Shown here piece after piece: positions 22,627 to 33,609 of a DNA stretch of 64,000 nt; the stretch's first letter is position 1; every line of letters begins with the position of its first letter. The notes below the pieces were generated by a model that worked only from the letters and a program-made list of their open reading frames with translations, was not told the DNA's origin and did not search any database. Where the stretch lies: the NCBI GenBank assembly GCA_016802295.1, contig JAESIW010000179.1, positions 1 to 64,000 on the forward strand, written 5' to 3'. The position numbers were made by a program, and so were the translations under genes. This stretch comes from Brachionus rotundiformis (lineage: Eukaryota > Rotifera > Eurotatoria > Ploima > Brachionidae).

Positions 22627-22884
22627 ATGATTTCAAAGCAAATGTTGTTCACTTTGGTATGCTTGGCTGTCACAGCTTCTCTTGTTCATTCAGCCCCATC
22701 TTCATCTCAACTTCAGTCGAATGGTGCAAATGCCAATCTAAAAGGTGGTCATTTTGGTGGTTTTGGCTTTGGAGCATATGACTACGGCATTGGAACTTAT
22801 GGATATGGCTATGTGCCTAGCTATGGTTATGGTGCATATCCATATTTAGATTATGGATATGGTGGCTATTACAAAAAGAAATAA
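22627..22884 (+). CDS. Gly/Tyr-rich secreted protein, copy 2
   Basis: 85 residues, identical in protein sequence to the copies at 27.0 and 32.0 kb and differing from the 12.0 kb copy at one residue (Ser22). Signal peptide, Ser/Asn linker, Gly/Tyr/Phe tail and KKK end as described for copy 1. It is the plus-strand member in the left arm of the inverted repeat. Its upstream 230 bases, including the TATA box and leader, are also conserved, so the duplicated unit is promoter plus gene. Confidence 0.88.
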   Translation: MISKQMLFTLVCLAVTASLVHSAPSSSQLQSNGANANLKGGHFGGFGFGAYDYGIGTYGYGYVPSYGYGAYPYLDYGYGGYYKKK

Positions 22885-23022
22885 TTGAGACACATTATTA
22901 TTATTAATATTTGCTAGATTATTGATATTTATTATTTTAAAAGATATTTTTTAAATAAATTTTCCATTTAATTTCCAATTCATGTAATTTTTAGTAGTAG
23001 TAGTAATTACTGCAACTTGGAG

Positions 23023-23103
23023 CTAGTGTTTCGTCATCCAAATGTCAATCTTATCTTTAAAGCTGTTAAGACTAGTTGCACTTCCAATTTCAACTGGCAA
23101 CTT
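23023..23103 (-). mobile_element. LINE tail relic in left inverted-repeat arm
   Basis: Minus strand reads KLPVEIGSATSLNSF then KDKIDIWMTKH and a stop. This matches the C-terminal W-N-x-L-P-x-E-I...S-L-N-x-F-K-x-x-L-D motif of LINE reverse transcriptases. A TACTACTACTACTA-like tail follows. Only the last ~27 codons are recognisable. Confidence 0.65.
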
Positions 23104-23109
23104 TTTATT

Positions 23110-25500
23110 ATATTTGTTTTATTTAAAAAAATATAGATTTTGTCTCAAAATATATCCTCTTTTTTTTATTCATTTATTTCATCTTTTTAATTTGGAATAA
23201 TGATCTTCTTATAATTAAAAGTTTAACTTTACTTGATTTATTTTGTTTATTTTCTTAAAATAAAATCTTTCAGGATTTAACAAACACTAAAATAAAATAC
23301 TCATTTTCACATTTTTATAATTACATCATTTAAAAATTAACAATATGAATTCTTTCAAATATGATCTTCTTATAATTAAAAGTTCAATTTAATTTAATTT
23401 CTTATGTTGTGATGTTTATTTCAATAAATTATCTTTTAATGATTTAAGTGACCAAAATTATATGAAACTCAGATATAATCCCTATTTTCTAGAATTTCAC
23501 TAAAATTCATCAAAGGGAATTTATTCAAAAATAATATTTCAAGTATTCTACAAGAGTCTGTCAAAATCGCTTCATTTAAATCATTTATCTTATTGTAAAA
23601 TATCCGAATTCTTTTAATAATTCAAATAGATTATCTCTTCTCACTTGAATATTTTTCATCATATCCGGTCTTGTTTGGTTGTTAGTTTTTTCAATAGGTC
23701 TTTATCCTCGTGTCTAATCTGATTATTGTTCTTGTTGCAATAAATCAGATTCATCGATACATCCGCTTCTATTGTAATCATCATTTATAAACTAATAGCT
23801 TATTTTATCTAATCAAATTACGTGATATGCTTTGCCTATTCAATAACACCTTAATTCTCAAAAGAAACAAAAATCAACCAAAGACTGATAGACAAATCGA
23901 ATTATTTTTATTATATGCTTGATAGGTGATATACTTATTTGAAATGGCTCAAGAGGATCATTTTCAATACAAGTCAACAAGGCCCTAATTTTATACTTCA
24001 AATTAGCTTATTGTTGTTTTAGTGGATAATTTTACACAAATTTCGATCTAATTAGTCTCAAACTGGCTTTTTCAAAATTGTGAAAATTGATTAACAATTG
24101 TTCTGTCCATAATTGTGTTTATCTATTTTTGAAAATTTGTTTTACTTTCAACAACAGGGACATCCTGTTGTTTCAAGGTGAAAATTGATTACAGCTCAAT
24201 TGTCAAAGAAAAATGTTCTTTTCCATCAGTTGATACTTATCTTTGATGAATTCTCAAATGAAACAATTATCATAATGGGTTTTAAGTTTTACTTTAAGAA
24301 ATTTTATAGTTTTTTGATTTTGATTCCTTTTATCAATATAATGTCTTTTTTTATTTTAATTTTTCATAATTTTAATTAAAAGTAAAGCTTAGTTGATAAC
24401 CAGGTAGGCTTAAACCAAAGTTAATCCATCCTCTCAGTCAAACGTTTTAAGAATTATACTAAGTAGATTTAAAAAAAAGAAAAAAGAATTTGACGTATGA
24501 TATAACTTTTTAATTTAATTTTTTTTCATAAATATTATGAAAAATAAATATCTATTTCATAAAAAGAAGAACTTAACAGTTCTGATTTTTTGAAAAATTT
24601 AAATAAAATTTCAATTAACTTTTAAAAGATAAAAAAATTCCTTAAATAATCTCAAAAAAATAATTTTGAAAGTAATAATAAAAAATTATGATGAAAATGT
24701 AATGAAAAAATTAGTTATTTGATAATAATTATTTTCCGTAATAAAAAAAAAACTAACAATTTAATAAACTAATACTTAATAAAATATTATTAAAAAGTAA
24801 GCAAAATTTCAATTCATTAAAAAAAAAAGTTGTTCCTTAAATAATCATAAAAATATTAGCCATCTAACATAAATAGTTGTATTATTTGATAATTTTTAAT
24901 TGAACTTTGACATGAAAGAATTTTTTTTATAACAATTAATTTTTTAAGAATTCAGAAGTTAGTTTGTTTTAAATATTTTGAATACGCACCAGTACCAAAT
25001 GACAGAAAGAAAACAATATCTCAGTTTTTTTTTTCCAATCTGAGAACCAATTCGGTCAAATCACTTTAAAAAACATGACATGACATTAAAATAAAACAAT
25101 CTATCTACATTTTTTATTTTCAATTTTATATTTATTTATTTATTTATTAAATAATTTTTTCTATTCAAATTTGATTTATCAGATAAATCTATTAGCAAGT
25201 ATGAGCCAAAAAACTACCTTTGTATCAAAGGAAACAAAAGACTGAAATTGAGCTATGGTAATAAAGATCGATAAAAATAAGTGCCGCTTGACCAAGCTGT
25301 TATCAAGATATTTCAAAAAACAAACAAAGATAGGAGCAAAATAAATCATTTAGCCAGCAGGACGAGTCTTAGATCAAGACTATCGCTTTAATAATCAGCA
25401 GGTTAACTGTACCAATGACTGTATTCAATAATTCAAAATTATCTAGTGAGAGTGGTTATCAAATGATATTTTTATTATAAAAAAAATCAAAAAAAATCTT
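23110..25500. other. unexplained body of inverted-repeat arm
   Basis: AT-rich with occasional GC-richer words. The only long frame (64 codons at 24185) has no signal peptide start, domain or splice support. No gene is called. Confidence 0.45.
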
Positions 25501-25512
25501 ATCATTTTTTTG

Positions 25513-26531
25513 TTATTTACTATCATTGAAAAGTTCTTTTATTTCATTTTCATTTAAAGATCTATTAAAAAATCTCACTTCATCTAATACAAAATTTCCT
25601 TCAACTTCATTATTCAAATTACTTTTACCAAAAAAGCAGTTCTGTCTTTCCATTATATTGACAGGATTTTCAACTTTTGAATTATTAGACGCATTCTTAT
25701 TGTCATTTATATAAATTGACATTATACCTTCTCTTAAAGTGAAAGCTAGTTGATACCATTCATTTAAGTTTAAGCTGCCTATAGCTCGAACTTCAATAGG
25801 ATTGTCTCCAATTAAATCTTTGTTGAAAATTTGAAAAAATATCTGATTAGTATTCTTCAAATAAACAAGAACATTATTTTTATTTGGTCCATCTCCAAAA
25901 TCAAATAAATATTGATTTTCTGAATTTAATTTTGTCCATAATGAAACAGTAAATTGATTTTGAAAATAAAATCCTTTTTGAACTTTTACATAACCATTGT
26001 TAAAGTTCAATGCAGAAAATGGTTTCGTAAAACGGTCTTGGACAAAATTTACTTCATGACGAGTATTCATTGAACCAAAGACATCTTCAAATTTTCCATT
26101 TTCAACAGGCCAATAATGAATTAAACCTTTATTACTAAAGAGATAAGAAGATAATTATTTTATTTTTGGTTTTGATTATAGATTAAAATACCGAAAATCA
26201 CCAACATTTTTCTTGACTTTTTCGTACAAAAAATATTTGCTGTTATTTTGAAAATGATTTTTTGCATTGTATGAATACAATAGACAACTAGAAAAATTAT
26301 AAAAAACATAGTGACAAAGCGATTGTTTATGGCAAAAATTCAAGCATTTAAATTTATTAGGTATCATGTATTTGCAAAGAACCAAATTGGGAACTTCTGG
26401 AACCAAAGTAAAATCTATTTTTATAAACAATTGACTCACTTTTTAATGAAAAAATAATATTTATCAATTTAAATACTTTAAATCTTACTGTGGAATATCT
26501 TCATTGAAAAAAGAAAATAGAGTATCTTCAT
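25513..26531 (-). CDS. secreted PAN-like / LamG-like protein 3
   Basis: Three exons on the minus strand: 26489-26531, 26192-26438 and 25513-26134, with introns of 50 and 57 bases; 303 residues in frame, phases 1 and 2 as in the paralogues. Exon 1 is a short hydrophobic leader (MKILYFLFSMKIF), weaker than its paralogues. Exon 2 carries the Cys domain (KCLNFCHKQSLCHYV, SSCLLYSY). Exon 3 is the LamG-like fold: GLIHYWPVENG, FTVSLWTKLNS, YLFDFGDG, NEWYQLAFTLREG, YINDNKN and DEVRFFNRSL. It is the only intact LamG copy inside the inverted-repeat spacer. Extracellular binding protein (family inference). Confidence 0.85.
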
Positions 26532-26539
26532 TTTAAGTA

Positions 26540-26980
26540 CATATAATAAATTAAATACTTAAGAGAAAATCGAAAATTTAATTTTTGAGTACTAAAAAAT
26601 CCTAGATTTTTTTGATTTGAATTAAAGTAAAGGTAAAAATAAGAGGTATATATTTGATTAAAAATTTATTTTTTTAATATAAAAAAACTAGAAAGCAGTT
26701 ATTATTTCCTTAAATAAAGTTAAACTTTTAGAATATAAGTTTTTAATTAAAATAAGAAGAAGCTGATTGACGTTAAAAAAGAATTGAAAAATTCAAACTA
26801 ATTTCAAATCTGATATTCAATTCAAATTTTTCAAAATAAAAAGAATGATTAATGATGTAAAATAAAATAAAAAAAAACATAATTGAAAATAAAATTTTTT
26901 TAAACAATGTTTTAATAAAAGAATTATAAATTTACAAAAATATCTCTTTTTTTGTAATATTTAAATGATGTCATATTAAA
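26540..26980. other. AT-rich spacer
   Basis: No supported feature. Confidence 0.5.
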
Positions 26981-27040
26981 AATATTAAAATAATAAATAT
27001 CAATAATCTAGCAAATATTAATAATAATAATGTGTCTCAA

Positions 27041-27298
27041 TTATTTCTTTTTGTAATAGCCACCATATCCATAATCTAAATATGGATATGCACCATAACC
27101 ATAGCTAGGCACATAGCCATATCCATAAGTTCCAATGCCGTAGTCATATGCTCCAAAGCCAAAACCACCAAAATGACCACCTTTTAGATTGGCATTTGCA
27201 CCATTCGACTGAAGTTGAGATGAAGATGGGGCTGAATGAACAAGAGAAGCTGTGACAGCCAAGCATACCAAAGTGAACAACATTTGCTTTGAAATCAT
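27041..27298 (-). CDS. Gly/Tyr-rich secreted protein, copy 3
   Basis: 85 residues with protein sequence identical to copies 2 and 4. It lies in the spacer between the inverted-repeat arms, same orientation as copy 4. Upstream conservation extends to about 27440, covering the leader and the TATA box. The downstream match stops about 55 bases past the stop codon. Confidence 0.88.
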   Translation of the reverse strand: MISKQMLFTLVCLAVTASLVHSAPSSSQLQSNGANANLKGGHFGGFGFGAYDYGIGTYGYGYVPSYGYGAYPYLDYGYGGYYKKK

Positions 27299-27361
27299 TT
27301 TACCAAGCTTAATTTTCTATTAGATATTTTGATGACATTTCCAAGAATCATTTTCGTTCAA

Positions 27362-27367
27362 TTTATA
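27362..27367 (-). promoter_or_regulatory. TATA box, Gly/Tyr gene copy 3
   Basis: TATAAA at the same 64-base distance from the ATG as in the other copies. Confidence 0.6.
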
Positions 27368-27444
27368 CTCTGAACAATTTTTATTTTTAAAATTAATTGG
27401 CCAACCTGATCTAGATTATTTGGTGGCAAAACCAATTCCTTCTT

Positions 27445-27930
27445 TTAATTTTAATCATAAAACCAATCCAATTAGAAAATGTCAATTATTTATATTCTCT
27501 TAAGATAATATTTTACTTATTCAGCAAATTATTATTATTATATTTTTTTTATTTGAGGGAAACCCTCAGGTTACTCAGAATGGAACAAAGTCCTTCTTTT
27601 TAGCCTAACGATTATTAAAAAAGATCAAAAATTGTTTAAATATTGTTGCCAATTAATTTTTTTTGAAGTTATCTATTTTTGATCAAAATTTAAGGATTAT
27701 TTTCTAAATTTAAATTTGTTCCATGCAAAAATGTCAAAAATATAGAAATTTTAAATTTTTTTAGATTTTCTATTAGAAATATTTATTTTTATAAAATTAA
27801 AATAAAAGTCTTCTAAAAAAACAAAGTGATAAAAATCAAATAAAACACCGGATATATCTATAAAAAATTAGCTAAAAAAACAAAAAATAATTGTCATAAT
27901 CTAAAAATTATTGTTCTTCCTCATTTGTTT
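27445..27930. other. AT-rich spacer
   Basis: Nothing supported. It probably includes the 3' UTR of the zinc-finger gene next to 27933. Confidence 0.5.
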
Positions 27931-27932
27931 GC

Positions 27933-28926
27933 TTAATTATCATCATCTACGCAAAAACTTTGATTGTTTTCTTTGCTCTCATCCGCATCGCCTTTAAAAG
28001 AGAAACATATTAATTTTGCACATAAAAAATCAACACCTGATTATTTACCCAACTTATCTTAATCTTCATACAAACAAAAAAATAAAAAAAATATATTTTT
28101 TCAAGTCTTATCTTTAAATATTTACTCTGTATACTCACCAATGTCGGCAGAATGATGCGTTTTCAAATGAGATTTCAAATTACAAGCCATTGAAAAAGAT
28201 TTATCACATTTCAAACAAGTGAACGGTTTGGCACCTTTAGAAAATTTGTTATTTTTCTTTTGAAAAAATATTGCTTCAATAACCCTTACCTGTATGAGTT
28301 ATCATGTGATTTTTTAGATTGGTCTGTTTGGTAAAGCCCTTGAGGCAAATATCGCATTTGAAAGGCCATGTTCCATTGTGAGTGTGCAAGTGCGCCCTTA
28401 GGTCTCCTGGAGTCGAAAATGACTTGGTACATTGATTGCATTTGTGAGGCTTATTGGACGTGTGCGTCAACTTGTGGTAGTACAAATTTGAACTGGCGGT
28501 GAATCTTTTTCCACATATGTTGCATTCGTGTGGTTTTTCGCCACTATGGATCCTTACATGAGTATTCAAAGAGGACGAAGTGGAAAAAGCCTTGCCACAA
28601 GTTTCACAAACATGTGGCTTTTCGCCAGTGTGGACCCTGATGTGGCGTTGTAACAGGGACGGTCGGTCGAATACTTTTTGGCAAGTAGGACATACCCACT
28701 CCTTTTTTTCTCGCTTGGGCTTCCGGGTCTCCTCTTCCATCGAAGTGTCAGTGAAGCTAGAGTACCCTGACGAGCTCGGACTTGGTGTTGACTTAAGCAT
28801 CTGCAAATAGGCCAGCAGTGGGTTCTGATATGGTGATAAGTACACTGGACTGTTTTCTATTTGGCTAAGCTTGCGCTTGGATGAAAAACTTGGTGACAGA
28901 ATGTTATCAATGGAGAATGATGTCAT
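27933..28926 (-). CDS. C2H2 zinc-finger repressor with eh1 motif (Fez-like candidate)
   Basis: Three exons: 28290-28926, 28139-28234 and 27933-27991, joined by GT...AG introns in phase 1; 263 residues. FSIDNIL at residues 4-10 matches the eh1 Groucho-binding consensus F-x-I-x-x-I-L. Low-complexity Ser/Pro residues precede a basic patch (KPKREKKE). Six C2H2 fingers run from about 77 to 240: starting CPTC, CETC, CNIC, CNQC, CDIC and, across the first intron, CLKC. Linkers are TGEKP-like (HTGEKPH, HSGEKPH, HTSNKPH). The tail is acidic. An N-terminal eh1 plus six fingers recalls Fez-family repressors, and fingers 2-4 resemble Fez fingers 3-5, but orthology is unproven. Nuclear transcriptional repressor (inference). 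Confidence 0.88.
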
Positions 28927-28934
28927 TTTTTAGC

Positions 28935-29355
28935 TCTAAAAAGAAAAATCTGAAAAATAATTGATTACAAATTGATTATATAGCTTTTGGACTGAATTAT
29001 CTTGACCAATGGAAAAAAAATATTTTATGATTGGCTTTTTTAATCAATATTGTGCAATTTTCTCTCGGGTATCAATTGGACCAATAGAGGCTCTATCTGA
29101 TTGAAATTCATTCTAGTGAAACAAAATGAAACGCTATTAATCTATCTAATTAGTTGAAAATAAATCTTTAAAATTATCCCAGCATGTTAAAGTTAGTAGC
29201 TGATCTCTGTCTTGTAATTATCTGTTGATATTCAATAGTTTAATTCCTGTAAAAAGCGAAATACTTTCTCTAGCAACACCTTGACAGATTGAGAACCTGT
29301 GCACAGTAATCAGATTTAGATTAGATAAGAGACGAATGAGCTCGATAATCGATTT
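28935..29355. other. upstream flank of zinc-finger gene
   Basis: AT-rich with a few GC-richer words. It may hold the promoter; no element is certain. Confidence 0.4.
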
Positions 29356-29379
29356 TTAAATACAGTCATTGGTACAGTT

Positions 29380-31680
29380 AACCTGCTGATTATTAAAGCG
29401 ATAGTCTTGATCTAAGACTCGTCCTGCTGGTTAAATGATTTATTTTGCTCCTACCTTTGTTTGTTTTTTGAAATATCTTGATAACAGCTTGGTCAAGCGG
29501 CACTTATTTTTATCGATCTTTATTACCATAGCTCAATTTCAGTCTTTTGTTTCCTTTGATACAAAGGTAGTTTTTTGGCTCATACTTGCTAATAGATTTA
29601 TCTGATAAATCAAATTTGAATAGAAAAAATTATTTAATAAATAAATAAATAAATATAAAATTGAAAATAAAAAATGTAGATAGATTGTTTTATTTTAATG
29701 TCATGTCATGTTTTTTAAAGTGATTTGACCGAATTGGTTCTCAGATTGGAAAAAAAAAACTGAGATATTGTTTTCTTTCTGTCATTTGGTACTGGTGCGT
29801 ATTCAAAATATTTAAAACAAACTAACTTCTGAATTCTTAAAAAATTAATTGTTATAAAAAAAATTCTTTCATGTCAAAGTTCAATTAAAAATTATCAAAT
29901 AATACAACTATTTATGTTAGATGGCTAATATTTTTATGATTATTTAAGGAACAACTTTTTTTTTTAATGAATTGAAATTTTGCTTACTTTTTAATAATAT
30001 TTTATTAAGTATTAGTTTATTAAATTGTTAGTTTTTTTTTTATTACGGAAAATAATTATTATCAAATAACTAATTTTTTCATTACATTTTCATCATAATT
30101 TTTTATTATTACTTTCAAAATTATTTTTTTGAGATTATTTAAGGAATTTTTTTATCTTTTAAAAGTTAATTGAAATTTTATTTAAATTTTTCAAAAAATC
30201 AGAACTGTTAAGTTCTTCTTTTTATGAAATAGATATTTATTTTTCATAATATTTATGAAAAAAAATTAAATTAAAAAGTTATATCATACGTCAAATTCTT
30301 TTTTCTTTTTTTTAAATCTACTTAGTATAATTCTTAAAACGTTTGACTGAGAGGATGGATTAACTTTGGTTTAAGCCTACCTGGTTATCAACTAAGCTTT
30401 ACTTTTAATTAAAATTATGAAAAATTAAAATAAAAAAAGACATTATATTGATAAAAGGAATCAAAATCAAAAAACTATAAAATTTCTTAAAGTAAAACTT
30501 AAAACCCATTATGATAATTGTTTCATTTGAGAATTCATCAAAGATAAGTATCAACTGATGGAAAAGAACATTTTTCTTTGACAATTGAGCTGTAATCAAT
30601 TTTCACCTTGAAACAACAGGATGTCCCTGTTGTTGAAAGTAAAACAAATTTTCAAAAATAGATAAACACAATTATGGACAGAACAATTGTTAATCAATTT
30701 TCACAATTTTGAAAAAAGCCAGTTTGAGACTAATTAGATCGAAATTTGTGTAAAATTATCCACTAAAACAACAATAAGCTAATTTGAAGTATAAAATTAG
30801 GGCCTTGTTGACTTGTATTGAAAATGATCCTCTTGAGCCATTTCAAATAAGTATATCACCTATCAAGCATATAATAAAAATAATTCGATTTGTCTATCAG
30901 TCTTTGGTTGATTTTTGTTTCTTTTGAGAATTAAGGTGTTATTGAATAGGCAAAGCATATCACGTAATTTGATTAGATAAAATAAGCTATTAGTTTATAA
31001 ATGATGATTACAATAGAAGCGGATGTATCGATGAATCTGATTTATTGCAACAAGAACAATAATCAGATTAGACACGAGGATAAAGACCTATTGAAAAAAC
31101 TAACAACCAAACAAGACCGGATATGATGAAAAATATTCAAGTGAGAAGAGATAATCTATTTGAATTATTAAAAGAATTCGGATATTTTACAATAAGATAA
31201 ATGATTTAAATGAAGCGATTTTGACAGACTCTTGTAGAATACTTGAAATATTATTTTTGAATAAATTCCCTTTGATGAATTTTAGTGAAATTCTAGAAAA
31301 TAGGGATTATATCTGAGTTTCATATAATTTTGGTCACTTAAATCATTAAAAGATAATTTATTGAAATAAACATCACAACATAAGAAATTAAATTAAATTG
31401 AACTTTTAATTATAAGAAGATCATATTTGAAAGAATTCATATTGTTAATTTTTAAATGATGTAATTATAAAAATGTGAAAATGAGTATTTTATTTTAGTG
31501 TTTGTTAAATCCTGAAAGATTTTATTTTAAGAAAATAAACAAAATAAATCAAGTAAAGTTAAACTTTTAATTATAAGAAGATCATTATTCCAAATTAAAA
31601 AGATGAAATAAATGAATAAAAAAAAGAGGATATATTTTGAGACAAAATCTATATTTTTTTAAATAAAACAAATATAATAA
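29380..31680. other. unexplained body of right inverted-repeat arm
   Basis: Mirror of 23110-25405. The 64-codon frame at 30405-30599 is the same sequence as at 24185 and is not supported as a gene. Confidence 0.45.
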
Positions 31681-31681
31681 A

Positions 31682-31762
31682 AAGTTGCCAGTTGAAATTG
31701 GAAGTGCAACTAGTCTTAACAGCTTTAAAGATAAGATTGACATTTGGATGACGAAACACTAG
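31682..31762 (+). mobile_element. LINE tail relic in right inverted-repeat arm
   Basis: Mirror copy of the relic at 23023-23103, reading KLPVEIGSATSLNSF. The insertion predates the inverted duplication because it is present in both arms but absent from the 27.0 kb unit. Confidence 0.65.
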
Positions 31763-31900
31763 CTCCAAGTTGCAGTAATTACTACTACTACTAAAAATTA
31801 CATGAATTGGAAATTAAATGGAAAATTTATTTAAAAAATATCTTTTAAAATAATAAATATCAATAATCTAGCAAATATTAATAATAATAATGTGTCTCAA

Positions 31901-32158
31901 TTATTTCTTTTTGTAATAGCCACCATATCCATAATCTAAATATGGATATGCACCATAACCATAGCTAGGCACATAGCCATATCCATAAGTTCCAATGCCG
32001 TAGTCATATGCTCCAAAGCCAAAACCACCAAAATGACCACCTTTTAGATTGGCATTTGCACCATTCGACTGAAGTTGAGATGAAGATGGGGCTGAATGAA
32101 CAAGAGAAGCTGTGACAGCCAAGCATACCAAAGTGAACAACATTTGCTTTGAAATCAT
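31901..32158 (-). CDS. Gly/Tyr-rich secreted protein, copy 4
   Basis: 85 residues identical in protein to copies 2 and 3, in the right arm of the inverted repeat. Features are as for copy 1 except Ser22. The neighbouring LINE relic and the whole arm are shared with copy 2 in inverted orientation. Confidence 0.88.
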   Translation of the reverse strand: MISKQMLFTLVCLAVTASLVHSAPSSSQLQSNGANANLKGGHFGGFGFGAYDYGIGTYGYGYVPSYGYGAYPYLDYGYGGYYKKK

Positions 32159-32221
32159 TTTACCAAGCTTAATTTTCTATTAGATATTTTGATGACATTT
32201 CCAAGAATCATTTTCGTTCAA

Positions 32222-32227
32222 TTTATA
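32222..32227 (-). promoter_or_regulatory. TATA box, Gly/Tyr gene copy 4
   Basis: TATAAA, same spacing as in the other copies. Confidence 0.6.
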
Positions 32228-32399
32228 CTCTGAACAATTTTTATTTTTAAAATTAATTGGCCAACCTGATCTAGATTATTTGATGGCAAAACCAATTCAT
32301 TTTTTCAAATTTTTTTTTGTACAAGAATAAATTTAGGAGTTGTTACATTTCCAAAGATTTGAATCAAAATGTTCCATAAAACTAAATAAAACAATAGAT

Positions 32400-33600
32400 A
32401 GATAGATATAAAACCATGTGTTTTTTTATTTGGCAAATTTATGAAAAATTGACACATAATAAATGCTTCGTGCAGTTCTTAGAAAAGGCATGCGAATAAA
32501 TTAGATAAGAGATAAATATTTTATTTCAAAGTTGCATCAATGATACATGATTTTTATGACTTGAAGAAATAGGTGAAAAAAAGAAATGGATAAGTGTAAT
32601 TTTTATTAATAATGTGCAAGATTGTATATTTGAATTACAAAAACAGTCGGTTGAATAAGAAAAAACTCCAGGAGCTGATGTGCATTTGAGTTTTGTTTTT
32701 CTTTATTTATAATTATTGCTTTGATCAGCTTAAATTATTATGTGCTATAAAGTGCTATATCACAAACAAATGTGTTACTTGCGTTTATTAAAATTATAAT
32801 ATCATATTTTGCAAAAAAAAGTGAGAGAGCGAGAGGAAGAAAATTAAAAAAATTGTTTTTATAAAAGATTGATTTTATTTTGATTATAAAATTTAACTTC
32901 TATCTACACTTTTTTAATTAGTTTTTATAAGCTCTCCAGTTTGCATATTCATCACCAACCATTTTCCAATAATGATTCTATTATTTTTTAAAATTTAATT
33001 ATTTCGAAAAATAAATTTAATTAATTTATTACTTTCACATGCTTGAAATTTTTATTTAAATTTGAATTCTTATCTTGTTTTATGAAATCATTTCTTATAT
33101 CATTGAATCTATTTTTAGAGTTTTACTTTCATTTAAATCAAGTGTAATATAAAATGCTAAATTAGATATTTTATCTTTTTATTTATTATTTTAGTTTTCT
33201 TAATTTTTTGAAAAGAGAAGTTAGTTAATATTGATAATTTTTTTCATAGATGGTTTTTTTGTCAAGTCTTTCTCAGGAATACAAAACTTCGCTCAGTTAT
33301 TAAATATTCTTAAATTATCATCAAATTATCAAACATAACTTAATTTTCTGTCAATTGCATTAAATTTGAACAATTCCCAACAAATTTGAATTATTTGATA
33401 AAAAATTATCTATTTAAATAATAAATAAACTTTTTATTTGTATTATAATATTATATTTAGTCTTTTTATCATTCATATTCATTTTCGTTTTGAGATATTG
33501 CTATTTTGTCTAAAATCAAATATAGTTTAATATAATTTCCCAAAAGATAATTAAAGAACATTTAAAAAAAATTTAAATATTTTTTAAACAAGTATTTTAT
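32400..33600. other. AT-rich spacer
   Basis: No gene supported. A short purine-rich tract GTGAGAGAGCGAGAGG lies near 32821. Confidence 0.5.
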
Positions 33601-33609
33601 ACAAATTAA

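Larger units (their letters stand above)
22396..25425. repeat. left arm of 3.0 kb inverted repeat
   Basis: Reverse-complementary to 29359-32391. Positions pair with a nearly constant coordinate sum (about 54785 at the Gly/Tyr start codon, 54784 at the inner end), so there is only about one net indel across the arm. It contains Gly/Tyr gene copy 2, a LINE tail relic and about 2.3 kb of otherwise unexplained sequence. Confidence 0.9.
26984..27440. repeat. dispersed repeat unit carrying Gly/Tyr gene, copy 3
   Basis: About 455 bases in direct orientation with 31843-32300 and nearly identical. It lacks the LINE tail and the rest of the 3 kb arm, so it is an independent shorter duplication. Confidence 0.8.
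29359..32391. repeat. right arm of 3.0 kb inverted repeat
   Basis: Reverse complement of 22396-25425. Differences seen are a few substitutions (for example GATGGCAAAACC against the complement of GGTTTTGCCACC) and homopolymer length. Near identity over 3 kb of noncoding DNA implies very recent duplication, gene conversion or an assembly effect. Confidence 0.9.

Noticed and set aside
24185..24379. 64-codon frame present in both inverted-repeat arms (also 30405-30599)
   Set aside because: Its two copies are explained by the inverted repeat. It has no domain or splice support, and its Ile/Phe/Leu-rich content is expected by chance in AT-rich DNA.
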